A stretch of 64,000 nt of DNA from Turnera subulata (GCA_028386065.3 JAKUCV010003523.1:54969-118968); one strand, 5' to 3'; positions 24,961 to 37,079 are shown, counted from the stretch's first letter. Program-made: numbers and translations. Notes: generated by a model from the letters alone, not told the origin.

Positions 24961-25401
24961 ACGAGGTTCAACTTCCCTTATATTAAATCTACTCGCTTAA
25001 CTCCCAAATTCTCCCCCCATTAAATCTTAAAACTACCTTAACCCTTTATCATATTCATACCCCCTTTTGCACCCACAAAATTTTATACAAACCACACACA
25101 CACACAGAGACTGCATGCATAACAAAGAACCTACTCATCGTCATTATTTATTTATGTAGGCGCCACTCCAGCAGCCACTACTAAACATCATCACCAATAT
25201 AGGTCAAGTGGTAGCATGCAACATCGACCACCACCGGACGGGACCCAAAATGAAGATGATACTAAGTAAGAGAGTTCTGACAAGGGGACAAAAAAAAGAA
25301 CAAACAAAGGTTGCATCCATCATTTTCTTTCTAACCAGTACTTCTTACCACAGCCAAAACCCCATAATAGACATTTGTCTTTCCGTTTCTTAAATCTTCA
25401 T

Positions 25402-27268
25402 TTATTTCACTATGCATATCTTAATTACGGAGGCAGCTCCAATACGATGCAGTGCAACAACAGCATCACCTGGCCTGCACAACCCCCTCTCCGTTGCTGT
25501 CTTAAGAGAAGCTTCCAATATGACCTCCGTCGACTCTGCATCCGTTGCCTTGGCGGACCCTTCTCCCAGAATAGGAATCAAACCCCTATATATCAGACTG
25601 TGCCTCGCCGGGCTCTCATCACTGCAGGTCCAATCAAATGAATCAGTGGTAAGTACCGGGACAACCACCGACAGGATTGGGACGGCCGGCCTGTACTTGG
25701 CCACCAACTTTGCCGTTGTCCCCCCACGGGTCAGCACCACAATCAGCTTTGCTCTGGCCTTGTTGGCAGTTCGTACAGCTGAGGATGCAAGGCTCTCCAA
25801 GGGGCTCATAGGAAGAGGAGTTGATCTTATCATTTCCTTGAAGATCGCTCCGTAGTCGAGAGAGGATTCGGCTTCAATACAGATTCGGCGCATTATCTTT
25901 ACGGCAAGCTCCGGATAGGCTCCTGCGGCACTCTCGCCGCTCAGCATAACACAATCAGTACCATCGAGGACGGCATTGGCAACATCGGTGGCTTCGGCAC
26001 GGGTTGGGCGAGGAGATTTGATCATGGATTCGAGCATCTGAGTGGCAGTGACCACAGGCTTCCCCGCAAGGTTGCACTTGTATATCATCATCTTCTGCGC
26101 CAGGAAAATCTTCTCGACCGGGATTTCCATTCCAAGGTCACCACGAGCAACCATGAAAGAATCAGTCTCACGCAAGATCTCATCAAAGTTGACGACACCT
26201 TCCTGGTTCTCAACCTAATCAAGAAATACAATACATACAAAATGAGTGGGCGGCCATACAAATGCACGCACAGGGCATATATGCTAAAGGGAAAAATGTC
26301 ATCAAGAGAGGAGAGGAAAAAAAGGAAAAAAAAAAGGGTAAAAGCAGAAACGGGATGGTGATGACGAATACCTTAGACATAAGCTGAATGCGGTTGGCGT
26401 GAGGGCCGAGGACCTTGCGGACGTTAACAAGATCAGAGCCCTTGCGAACAAAGGAGAGGGCAATCATATCAATGCTGTTGGGGACGCCCCAGCCGAGGAT
26501 GTCTTCCTTATCCTTTTCGGTGAGGGTGGGGAGGTCGACGACAACACCGGGGAGGTTGACATTTTTGCGCTCGCCCAGCATGGCGGTGTTTTGGCAGCGG
26601 CACCTGACGGTGCCGGCCTCGGGGTCGCAGGAGAGGACGGAGAGGGAGATGGTGCCGTCGGCGCACAGGATGGTATTGCCAGGTTTGACGTGGAGGGGCA
26701 ACTTTTGATAGCTCATGGAGATGAGGTGGGAGTCGCCCTTGATAGAGTAGTCGGTGGTGACGGTGATTTCCTGACCTTCCTTGAGGTGGACGGGGTTGGA
26801 ATCTTTGAGGAAGCCAGTTCGAATCTCGGGTCCCTAAACATAACATAATAGAATTGAATTGAGCAGAGCAATAATAGTAGTACTGTCTATAGGATAGTGG
26901 TAGTGAAGGTAAAGTAGGGGAAAACAACAAAAGAAAAAGAAAGCAAAGCAAAGGAAGGAATAGAGGATATATACTTTGGTGTCGAGCATGACGGCACAGA
27001 GGATGCGGGTGTTGTGCATGGCGGTGCGGAGGTTGTCGAGGGTCTCTTGGTGGTACTCGTGGGTGCCATGTGAGAAATTGAAGCGGGCGACGTTCATGCC
27101 GGCCCTCAGCAGCTTCTCCACCATGGGGACGGATCTTGAAGCCGGGCCCAGGGTGCACACGATCTTGGTCTTGGGCACTCTCATATCTTCTTCTTCTTCT
27201 CCTCCTCCTCCTCCATTGTGGTTATTATTATTCCCTTTCAGCATCCCCTCGATGTCTATGCTCGCCAT
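25402..27268 (-). CDS. Pyruvate kinase, cytosolic isozyme
   Basis: Catalyses phosphoenolpyruvate plus ADP to pyruvate plus ATP, the last step of cytosolic glycolysis. Exons: 27268-26975, 26833-26372, 26214-25402; 1569 nt, 522 aa, close to the usual 510-530 of plant cytosolic forms. The ATG at 27268 gives MASIDIEG, the family start; the upstream in-frame codon at 27283 is GTG. A short poly-Asn/Gly/Glu insert follows, then KTKIVCTLGPASR and MNVARFNFSHG (substrate and K+ site), CADGTISLSV of the B domain, the catalytic-Lys signature LMSKVENQEG across the exon 2/3 junction, GDLGMEIPVEKIF, KPVVTATQMLESM and the C domain ending AASVIKICIVK. There is no transit peptide. A 5' leader intron is likely, with a GTAAGT donor at about 27709. 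Confidence 0.95.
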
Positions 27269-27760
27269 TCCTCCCTCGATCACTCTTATATCTCTATCTA
27301 TCTATGTGTGTACGTATCTACAACCATAACCCCACAAATCCAGCAGAAATCTTCATATTGTTGTTGTTATTATTATTATTTCAATCAAGAAGACATTAAA
27401 TTCACAGCACACACAACCAATTGAATTTAAGCCCAAAGCACTCAGTCAGCCGTCGTTTTGCTCATATTCGATAGCACATATATACAAAAGGGGGGGATCA
27501 AATCAGGGTGTAAAACTGAGCAGCCAACAACAACAACAACAGATCTAAGATTTAAAACAGAAGAAGAAGAAGAAGAAGAAGAGAAAGAGAGAACTTGGAG
27601 CCAAAATGAAAAGAAGGGGGGAAATGGGAATGAATTTCTTCTGTAAAAATAGAAAAATATACACTCACCAAGTATGAGAGCGGAAGGAGGAAGAGAGAGA
27701 GAGAGACTTACCAGAAGCTAACGCGGGGGTGTGGTGGTGGTGGTGGTGGTGGACTGGTAG
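27269..27760 (-). promoter_or_regulatory. Leader and proximal promoter of pyruvate kinase
   Basis: A consensus minus-strand donor (CTG|GTAAGT) at about 27709 suggests a noncoding first exon upstream and a leader intron ending near the start codon, a common arrangement in plant housekeeping genes. Purine-rich runs lie at 27560-27590, and a (GGT)n run at 27731-27752. The exact acceptor is not clear. Confidence 0.4.
27731..27752. repeat. (GGT)n trinucleotide repeat
   Basis: Seven GGT units in the likely first noncoding exon or promoter of pyruvate kinase. Confidence 0.9.
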
Positions 27761-28363
27761 AAAGCAGGGTGCGGTTTATGGTTTTGCGCCTTCTGTTAGT
27801 ATACTTTTTATTACCTACTACTACTACTGTACTGCTACTATATAGAATAGAAAGAGAGAGCCGCAGACGAAATAGTTAAACAAACAAACCAGTGGGCGCC
27901 TATCCTAAACAAGCAAACTCTAATTCTTCCTTTTCTTCCTTTCTTCCTTTCTTAGCTGCTTTTTCTTTTTTTTTGATACCTCAGTCCTCACCCCTTCTTA
28001 AACTTGTATATATATATATATATAAAAAAAAGGTTAGGTAATAAGTTCTATCCTATCCTTGTCTCTCTGTCTTAGCCAGGACTTTAAGTGGTTCCCTATT
28101 TAGTTACGCGGCTAACGCAGGATTACCATAAAGACAACAAAACCAACCAACCAATAAATCTAATCTAAATCTTAATCTTAATCTTAATCTTAATCAAAAT
28201 CATAATCAAAGATACCCCCCCTCCCCTATAATATTACTCCTTCCTTCCTTCCTTATTATTTTCACGCGTCTTTTTTCTTTCATTTTGGTCGAGAATAGAA
28301 AATACTTGATCTAATCTAATCTAATTTAATTTTAATGAAAACTGCCCCCTGGTTACCTTTCCT

Positions 28364-28401
28364 TCCTGTTCCTATTCCTATTCCTATTCCTATTCCTATT
28401 C
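28364..28401. repeat. (TTCCTA)n hexamer repeat
   Basis: About six tandem hexamers with one variant unit at each end. Confidence 0.9.
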
Positions 28402-29035
28402 TTATCTCTTTCTCAACCGTTGCTTGGCTCGACGCTAATTCAAAAAAACTACATAGTAGTAGTGTAGTAAGTAGTATGTTCAAAACTATTATCAGATTTA
28501 TTTTATTATATTATGTCAGTCAGTCAGTCAGTCAGTAGTCCTAGTAGTGTGCTGTTATGTTAATTCCACTGATATTTTTCCTACCATATTATTTTTACAG
28601 TATTTTTTTCTTCCGGAATCACCTATACTCTAGACAACTCAGTACCCCAAACCAACCATTCCAAAAAAACAGAAGCTAACTTCCGGCGGGACTCACAAAG
28701 CCAGCCAGCTCCTCCATGACTAAAAACTAAAAACCACCACTTTTTTTTTTTTTTCTCCTCTTCCTTCTTCTCTCATCCTGATTCCTGTGGGTGGCAGCCA
28801 GCAACTAAGACCCGGCCCAAAGCCGAGTCCTTCAGCCTTGTCTCCCATTTTTCGCCCAAAGCCACCAAGTTGGGAAGTTCAATTCAAATTATAATGCACG
28901 CAACGCAACGCAATAATAAAATCCAAGTAGATGATTGGCAGGCCTTAATTTTCACCCTCCAAGTTGTGGGCTCATTAATTCCGAGAGTTTGTGAATGCGA
29001 AAATGTGGGTCCACATATATCAGATTGCTTTGGAT

Positions 29036-29073
29036 CAGTAGCAGGCCCAAGCAGCTGCTTGGGCCTGCTACTG
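29036..29073. repeat. 38-bp perfect palindrome with paired TGGGCC motifs
   Basis: The left half is CAGTAGCAGGCCCAAGCAG and the right half is its exact reverse complement with no spacer. Each arm contains a GGCCCA/TGGGCC site II core. It lies 561 bases upstream of alpha-galactosidase 2 and about 1.8 kb upstream of pyruvate kinase, so it could serve either promoter, or could be a cruciform-forming by-product of DNA repair. Confidence 0.9.
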
Positions 29074-29633
29074 GGCTGTCTGTCCCAGCTCCACCACATT
29101 GAACGAACACTCATCATCCATCCTCCTCCTCCTCCTCAGTCCTCAGTCCTCAGTCCTCACGTCTCCTTCTGCCTCCAACTTCATTCTTTCCAATTAATGA
29201 AACAAAGCAGCATAATAAATAAAAATAATGCCTTTTGGAAGCAAATTAAGCTCTTCTTCTCATATCACTCTTTTTATTATTAATTTGCTGCTCTTTTTAT
29301 ATAAAGGCTTCCACATGGGTACACTTGGGGTGGAAGTGCGGGTTGCCTTGAAGATAGAAAAAAAAAAAATAACCAGAAGAATGGTGGTGGTCTCCTAGTG
29401 CTAGTACATATATTATAGTAATTAGCGAATGGTATCATCATGGATATGTATTGGTCCCTGGTGGGTTTTATTTTATCTATTGTCAGCGGGTGAGCAGGAT
29501 CCAGCCGCTGAGTATAATACTAAGGCCTAGCTAGCTAGCTGCCGGCCGACACCAGCAGATTTAAATTAAGCTATTCGGAAGCATATAACTAGTTGTGTAG
29601 TTCTAGTTCTACTAGCTAGCTAACTACAAGATC

Positions 29634-30648
29634 ATGGGAGACAACATGATCTCTTATTGCAACAGTACTTACAGTTGCAGTTTGGTAGTGTGGTTAGTAC
29701 TCCTTATCATCAGCAGCTCTACCATTATTGATCCTTGTGTGTGCAGCAATATTGCAGTAGTATCCCCAGCAGCAGGAGCAGCAGCTAATGCCAATATTAG
29801 GCGTAAAATGCCTCTCAACAATGGAGTACTTGCTCTCACTCCTCCTATGGGGTACGTATATATGCTGCTGTTGCTGTTACTATTGCTATTTATTCACCAC
29901 CATATCAGTCACACCAGAAATATGTAAATACATGCATTCAACATCATTAATTAATAATCTCTCATTACAGTACTCTCTTTCAGACACAAATCTCCAAGTA
30001 CTCCACCATATATCCACATCTCATATATATCATTAGCTAGCTACCGGCGGATTTTTGCTAACCTTCTTAATTATTATGCATGCAGCTGGAACAGTTGGAA
30101 TCACTTCCACTGCAACATAAACGAGCAAGTCCTCAAAGAAACAGGTCCATATGCATGCCCATCTAGTTACTGATTCATACTATATTATAACTACATTTCC
30201 TTAATTAATTTGAGTTGAGGGTCACACCATCAACTCAGCTAGCCAGCACTCATCGTCCTGAAATCATCATTCCTTCCCCTCTGAGTTTTCCAAGTAATAA
30301 AGTACTCTTATCTTAATTTACGAAGTGTTGCAGGCAGCAAACTATTTATTGACCAATGCCCACTTCTCTGTTTTTCGCAGCTGATGCCTTGGTGTCAACT
30401 GGGCTAGCCAAGCTTGGCTATGTTTATGTAAACTTAGGTATATATCTGAATTCGATCCATGATGATCAATAATTAACTTTGATCCGCCATTAATATTGTA
30501 CATATCTATGGACAACTTTACTCTTTTAATGTGTTACGTAACAAGTACTTTCACCAAATACGTACTTAACTCCTACCTACTGAAATATTCTTATTACTTT
30601 GCTGTATAATTAGATGATTGTTGGGGTGATTCAAATCGTGACTTCCAG
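29634..30648 (+). pseudogene. Alpha-galactosidase 2 (GH27), 3'-truncated
   Basis: Four exons remain: 29634-29851, 30086-30144, 30381-30437 and 30614-30648. Exons 2-4 are 59, 57 and 35 nt, identical in size and phase to those of the alpha-galactosidase at 16891-20335, so the two are paralogues. The protein opens with a hydrophobic signal (VVWLVLLIISSSTII), then [18 protein letters not shown] and LGYVYVNLDDCWGDSNRDFQ. No later exon (the next would be 104 nt, beginning like GNLVPKK) is found before the copia LTR at 30848, and none beyond it. Both catalytic Asp residues lie in the missing part, so no active enzyme can be made. The retained exons look undamaged, so the loss may be recent. Confidence 0.85.
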
Positions 30649-30847
30649 GTTAGTTAATTGATTCGTTCCTTCCAATTAATCTTTGCTTGCCTAGCCTATA
30701 GCTAGAAGTTAATTAATTACATGCATGCCTCTGTTTTTTTTTTTTAATCGTGTACAATTTGGAAATCCATTTATACTTATACACTAGTCCCCAAATCAAT
30801 AACATGGACTAAATGATATTGATTAACGTACTCTCGTAATTAAGGGA

Positions 30848-31170
30848 TGAAGGAATTCATCATGCATATACATATAATAGATAAGGGGACTTATCTGTAA
30901 GAGTGAAGCGGAAGCGTTATCAGGATCGGGAGCCACGGCTTGAATCACTGGTCGGTGGAGACCGTCACAGCGTGTCGGATCGGCCTCCTAGTTTCCACGG
31001 TCTAAACCCTAGAATGCAGTATGCAGGTTATCTGTGTATGTACACAACACATGTGTATAATAATACTCGGTATATCAGCCTCCCCTTGTGGTGGCTTATA
31101 TAATGTATTAGTTGGGCCCAGTTGGGCTTAAGTGAGCACCCCTTATGGGTGGACTCACTATTTTCCAACA
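30848..31170 (-). repeat. 3' LTR (left) of the decayed copia element
   Basis: 323 bases, matching 36754-37079 apart from about ten substitutions and one ACAT repeat-length difference. Plus-strand ends are TGAAGG and CCAACA. It is followed at 31171 by TCTCCCACTC, the complement of the polypurine tract. Confidence 0.9.
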
Positions 31171-34100
31171 TCTCCCACTCACACATAATGGGAGTGCTCA
31201 TAAACACAATCATGAGAAACAAATTCTCATCAGAAACTGCAAACATCCATACAGGGAAGTAGAACCGTGCGACCAGCATACAGTGAGAGCTAAATGCTAT
31301 ACATCTGTTAGGAATATATAGCCTCTCATCCAGAAGAAACCTGCAAGTAGATCAAAAAGTATGCAAGTACCCTAGATCATAGATCACATTAGAAATCTGC
31401 CGAAGATCTCTCTTTTAAAGATACATTGTATTCACAATTATAACCGTATGTCATAATTGGTGCACCGGTGAATACAAACTAATGTGATTTCGGTCAATGA
31501 TCTTCCTCTTCTCACGATCCCCTTAACTCAACTTAACTTGCTTTTCTAGACATGTCCCGCCAGACCGAATCAGTGTCCATGGTCCTTTGGCAACACACTA
31601 AGATAGCAAACATTAAGCTGAATCTCAAGTATCTGATCGGAGTCCTGAGGGTACACAATCGAGCCACCATAAAGGCTCTGGGTCTCACACAACAGTAAGC
31701 GGAGATTGAACTTATGTAAACCCGTTTGGTCGGCAAAACGCACACATGGTATGAAACATGTGCTACAGCATTTTCTCCTTTCCCGTGGAGCGTATGTCTT
31801 TCCCATATGGAATGCTGTACAGATGATGTTTAGACACCATATGTGTCCAAATTTGAGTTCCTAGATCTACACATCAACTTGAACTCACATCTGGCCCACT
31901 AAGTAGACTTGGTGAACGTATTCCACCATTAAAATGACCTTATGTCATTATATAGTCGACATTTATCATTTTAAGCCACAAGCTCTCAAATTATCCGTCT
32001 GATAATTTTGCTTAAAATCTGTCTCATCTCCACTTATCACTAAGATAAGGAGGCGGTTACCCGTGTGAGAGGGCTAACCTCGTGTCTACTTGACATACTT
32101 TTAAACAAAATAAATGAAGAATGTACATAACATTCATCCACATGTATGTATACAAATCAACTTATTTGATAGCATGAACATTAAGCACAGGTTGTGAACT
32201 TGGGGAAAAGAATAAGCATAAAGTGAAGTACTTAAGCCTACACAATTTTAATACCTAATGTGTTCCACAAACACATCCCAAGGTAAAGGCTTAAACAGTG
32301 CATCTAATCACTTGTCTTTTATAGACAAATACTTCACTTCACAACCTCGCATACAACAATGCCTTTTGCATGGTTGTATCTGATGTCTACTTATTTGGTG
32401 AAACTAACCATTCTTGGCGATGGAAATTGCAGCCTCACTGTCATAGTCGACTAATACTAGATCAGTTTTCTATGCATTATCCATCTCACAAATCCAAGAA
32501 TTTATTCAACCAAATAACTTTTACACTGCTGAAGCGAGAGCCATATATTTAGCCTCAATCACTGTCAAGAATACACATGATCATCTCTTACTACTCTATG
32601 ATATGACGCCATCATTTAGTAAGAGCATATATCTAGATGTAGACTTTTCTACCATCTAGATCTTTTCCATGATCAAGGCTTGTGTATTCAACCAAGAAGG
32701 ACATTTCCTAACTTGGTGACAAAATTATAATCAGCAGACTTCTATAGACATCCCATGATCCTTTTTAACTGCTTGTAATGTGCTATGCCTACGTCGGATT
32801 GACATCTATCCGTTAAGCCATTTGCTTAACCAATATCTAGTCTATCATACACCATAGTGTACAACAAACTTCCGACTGCGCTCCGTTATGGAACTTGGCT
32901 TATTCATCACTCCCATCTGGAGTCTTGGGACACATGTTTTCTCAAAGTATGGCATTTACTAATAGGAGTTTAGATATGGTTACTTTGATGCATATTGTAT
33001 TATTCCAAACCTTTATTAGTGTAATTCTCTTACGAGAAATACAATAATTTCTTGAAACAATATCTTGAAATCTTAATTTCAAGATTATATGCAAACCTTT
33101 ATCCATATCATCTATCTCGATTGAGATGACAACTAGGTTCTTTACCTTGTTGATTAAACTCCATATCATTTCTAGCTATAAGTATGTCATATACATACTA
33201 TATGTAAATTGCAAACTTACTTGGTACATGCCTTGAGGATTAGAAGACCAATATAGACTTCAAAGTCTACAAACTATGTGTTTGTGGTCCTCTTCAATGA
33301 AACACAATCTGTTTCATTCTATCTCCATTGAGAAAGGCATTATTACATCCGTTTGACGTAATCCAAGATTTAAGTTTGAAATAATAGCTAGAAACGTCCA
33401 TATATAGGTAAAACTCACAGAAATCGAGATTGACTCTTGTAATCTATCTCTTTTTGTGATGTACTTTTTACCTATTAGTTGAGTCTTAAATTTCTCAACT
33501 ATGCCACCAGCCTTAAGTTTATTTTTGAAAACACATTTGTTCCCAATAGCATTATGTCCTTCAATGAGATCAACTAGTTCTTAAACTTTATTGACTCTCA
33601 TTGACTCCATCTGTTCCTCAAGTGCCTTTGTCCATTTTTCTTTAGAAGGATTTTGAGGCAGCCTCTTCTAGGCTCATCATGTAGGAATATCATAAAAGAC
33701 CCACTATCTTTAATGTCAAATCATCAATGACAATCTTTTATGAGAATCACACTTAATTGTGATTCAGTTATGTTGTTCCCATTTGGATCAACATGGCTCC
33801 CACTAGGATTAAAACGCTAATCTCGCTCCCACTTAGAACGAGATCTATCTTTATCGCTCCCACTTGGAACAACAAGATTACTTTTATTCGGACTTGATGA
33901 TGAGGAAGTTTATTGATGAGAAACTAATTCATCATCTGTAAAAATCCTCCCACTCGAATAAAGTAATCCTTGCACGTCTTAATCCTGTTCCTCAAATAAA
34001 GATAGGCTTTAACCTACCTCACCCTTCTTAGGAAACTCATTCACAAAGAATGTAACATCTGTTGGTTTTAACTCAGTTACACTCCCACTGTTCTGTTGAC

Positions 34101-34300
34101 TTATAAACATATAACCTTTAAGGTTAGTAAGTATCTCATAAGACACTTGTCTACCTCTCAAAGCACATCTTGCCAGGTAGAGAGGAATAATGTTTATAAG
34201 TAACATAACTTTCAAGGTTACTAAAACACTTGGTGGGAAGCATTTTACTCAACAACATATGTAGAGTAGTTGTAACTGACAATGTAGGCATACAGTTAAG
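31171..34300 (-). pseudogene. Decayed copia pol (reverse transcriptase, RNase H)
   Basis: In minus-strand order, short recognisable stretches appear in changing frames. Around 33590-33660 the translation gives EKWTKALEEQMESMRVN (start of the copia reverse transcriptase region), and around 33440-33560 gives GHNAIGNKCVFKNKLKA. Near 33070-33160 a degraded form of the segment after the YVDD box appears, and near 32410-32450 YDSEAAISI, the RNase H active-site neighbourhood. Stops and frameshifts are frequent. Gag, protease and integrase were not recognised further right. Confidence 0.7.
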
Positions 34301-35737
34301 TAGATAGGCAGCAAGCAAACATTACCCATGTGGCAATAAAGTTTGTGCCCTCATTTACTTAACCAGTACAAAAGCATTCCATCACATCACTCTATAACAT
34401 ATTTGTCATAGATTATTAGAAATAGTGAACAAATGCTGCACTATACCCTTTCATCAAATACCCACTGATTGGATTGACAAAACAATCACAGTTAGTATGA
34501 AGATCTTATATCTTCATATCTAGTTAATTTTCTATGAAGCTCATAGAGCTTTAGAAACAACTTAATGCCTCTAAAAAAATAGAAAATTAAATAGATATAA
34601 TTGGGCATAATGAAAAAAAAAAATGAGTAACATGCTTATGCCTAGTCCAAACGTGAATGGACTCACAGATGTCCAGCGGACAAATAGAAATGAAGAGCTT
34701 GCTTTAATCACTTTACCGAACGGTCAATAATCGGCTAGATAACACTCACAAGCAGACAATTCTACTTGTATAATGCTAGGAAGCAAACATTATTTGCTAA
34801 CCTTGGCATTCTCTGTTGGTCCGTATGACCAAATCTAGCATTATTCGGTAATAAGACTAAAGCCATATAAAATTGAACCAGAATCAATTTTTATAATCTG
34901 TCATAAAAGCATGTATGGTTACTAAAACCAAGACATGTCAGAAAAGACATCTAGCATATAAGATCACATCTCATATGTTACACAAGACTAACTTGTATGA
35001 TGTGAGTATTTAAGCAACACCTTATTGTTGCCACTTACATGTCAAAACGTTTAATCTCCATGTGAGACTTAACGTTGATCAAGTATCACATCTCCATACA
35101 ATATAATGTGTGGCTACTGAGTCTATAATTCACTAAGAATTATATTCAGTTACACACAAAATAAACAGTCACAAACACAAAATTTGCTAGCTCATGCAAA
35201 GTAAAGTACCACATCGTACTATCCAATTTCATCATTGGAAAATGACCCATTTGGTCATCATTGCAACACTTTTGTTACAACAGTACTTTGCGTTGTATGG
35301 TTTGTCGTACTGATCTGTCTTCAACTTTCATGACTACGTTGATGATCACAAGAGCACTTTTGCTCTACCAGCACATATTGGAATACTAAATTCCAGATTT
35401 TATAATTACTGTCATTAAGCATCAACCTTTTGTTGAGCTATGCGACAATAACTTATGAAGCAGTGATTATATTTAACAAATAAAATATACAAGGATCAAA
35501 TAGAAGGTATAATGTTCAACACACATACATGTATAATGCTAAGCTTCAATTGACTAAGTTAATAATCACATGCATAACCCGGAGTCGAAAGTTCACTATG
35601 TTCCCAGTCATCGTCCTAAAGTTTAATGCATAATGAAAATTAATTTAACCAATAATACAGCTAAGCATTAATCATGCTCCAGACAACATATTTGTCAAGC
35701 ACAATTTTATAATCCCATGTGGATTATAAGTTGAACA
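34301..35737. other. Decayed copia interior without recognisable domains
   Basis: AT-rich sequence inside the element, where integrase, protease and gag would be expected. I could not identify any domain in either strand; only short frames with many stops are present. Confidence 0.5.
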
Positions 35738-35738
35738 N

Positions 35739-36395
35739 TTTTTTTTTTTTTGAAACACTCACAGCCACACGATCCAATTCATCGCAGCCGTCGATTTGAG
35801 AAGATGCCCTAGGCATCATCTTCTCCCAAGCCACACGCAGAGCGCCGCCGACGCCTAAAGCTCCCACTGGAGCTTACATCCGCCGCCGGCAGTGGACGAG
35901 GCCACCGTGACCGGAGGGCGTAGTGGCAACGAGAACTGCCGCCGCAGCCGCGGGCGTCGCCGGACACGCAAACAGATCGCGTGCCGCTGCCCATGCCGCC
36001 TACCCCTCCCAGCCGTGACTACCGTCGGAGAGGAGCGCATGCACGAGGGAGCTCATTGCCTCCTTCGCCTCCTCTCGCCCGACGCCGGAGAAGACGAAGT
36101 GGGAGCGGGTGCAGCGAGCACGAGGACCGCCGCTCCGATCCCACCACCTCGATGGCCGCCGTCACTACCCGGCGAGGGCGCCACCTGAGCCTGCACCCGA
36201 AGCACGGCCGCAAGGCACAGGGAACCACGCCGTCTGCAACGTTTCCCCCCTTTACTGCCGCCGTCTGCAGCGTGCCTTGCCCCGTCCGCCGCCTTCTGCA
36301 GCAAGATGAGACGGGTCTCGGGTTGTATCGTGCATTGTTCTTCCGATCCAGTTTTTTTTATTATTTCACCAATTTCCAGCAGCATTTTTTTTTTT
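35739..36395 (-). other. GC-rich block between T-runs inside the copia element
   Basis: About 500 bases (35790-36310) are strongly GC-rich, with long open frames in several phases because stop codons are scarce. This differs sharply from the AT-rich interior on both sides. The block ends at poly(T) on the plus strand at 35739-35751 (a poly(A) end on the minus strand) and meets another T-run at 36384-36397. It could be a captured or retroposed GC-rich host sequence, but no protein family is recognised. The n at 35738 sits at its edge. Confidence 0.4.
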
Positions 36396-36753
36396 TTTGA
36401 TTAACAAATAACCACACATATTAATCGAAAAAAGAAAAAAAATATACAATCCATTCTTCGGTTGATTAACAACATATGTTAATCGGTAGAAGCATCTACA
36501 ATCCACCCAGAAATATATGTATGCACTTTTTTTTTGAATATGTATGCACATATATATTACACTGGAAACGAAAACAGATTGTCTCAAATAATATAGGCAG
36601 TCGTTACAGTTAATCGAATGAACATATCAATTAACAACGAATGATGGATGAACAAATCAATTCCAATAAATAACGGATGCCTAATTCATGATTTTAGATT
36701 TACACAAAATCAATAAAATCAACCAGAATACAAGCCTAGGGCTCCGCTACCAA

Positions 36754-37079
36754 TGAAGGATTTCAATGTACATATACATATAATAGATAAGGGGACTTAT
36801 CTGTAAGAGTGAAGCGGAAGCGTTATCAGGATCGGGAGCCACGGCTTGAATCACTGGTCGGTGGAGACCGTCACAGCGTGTCGGATCGGCCTCCTAGTTT
36901 CCACGGTCTAAACCCTAGAATGCAGTATGCAGGTTATCTGTGTATGTACACAACACATGTGTATAATACATACATACATAGTATCAGCCTCCCCTTGTGG
37001 TGGCTTATATAATGTATTAGTTGGGCCTAGTTGGGCTTAAGTGAGCACCCCTTATGGGTGGACTCACTATTTTCCAACA
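36754..37079 (-). repeat. 5' LTR (right) of the decayed copia element
   Basis: 326 bases. Minus-strand start TGTTGGAAAATAG, end CCTTCA, with the primer-binding site one base beyond (plus-strand GCTCCGCTACCA at 36740-36751). Confidence 0.9.

Larger units (their letters stand above)
27761..29633. other. Divergent spacer between pyruvate kinase and alpha-galactosidase 2
   Basis: No gene seen. It carries an (AT)n run near 28009-28024, AATCTT repeats at about 28165-28190, a TTCCTA hexamer repeat (28364-28401), a GTCA repeat (about 28515-28533), TCAGTCC repeats (29139-29158) and a 38-bp perfect palindrome (29036-29073). Both flanking genes point outward, so promoters for both should be here. Confidence 0.5.
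30848..37079 (-). mobile_element. Ty1/copia element with similar LTRs and decayed pol
   Basis: On the minus strand: 5' LTR 37079-36754, primer site 36751-36740 (TGGTAGCGGAGC), interior, polypurine tract (GAGTGGGAGA) at about 31171-31181, 3' LTR 31170-30848. Each LTR opens TGTTGG and closes CCTTCA. The LTRs differ at only about ten places, yet pol is shattered by stops and shifts. Five-base flanks (AGGGA and GTGGA) do not match. The left edge sits where alpha-galactosidase 2 is cut and the right edge where the tandem duplication begins. One ambiguous base (n) is at 35738. Confidence 0.8.

Noticed and set aside
26399..27158. Long plus- and minus-strand frames overlapping pyruvate kinase
   Set aside because: Shadows of the GC-rich pyruvate kinase exons.
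35892..36400. Several overlapping frames of 60-140 codons on both strands
   Set aside because: High GC content removes stop codons in all frames. No domain recognised and frames conflict.
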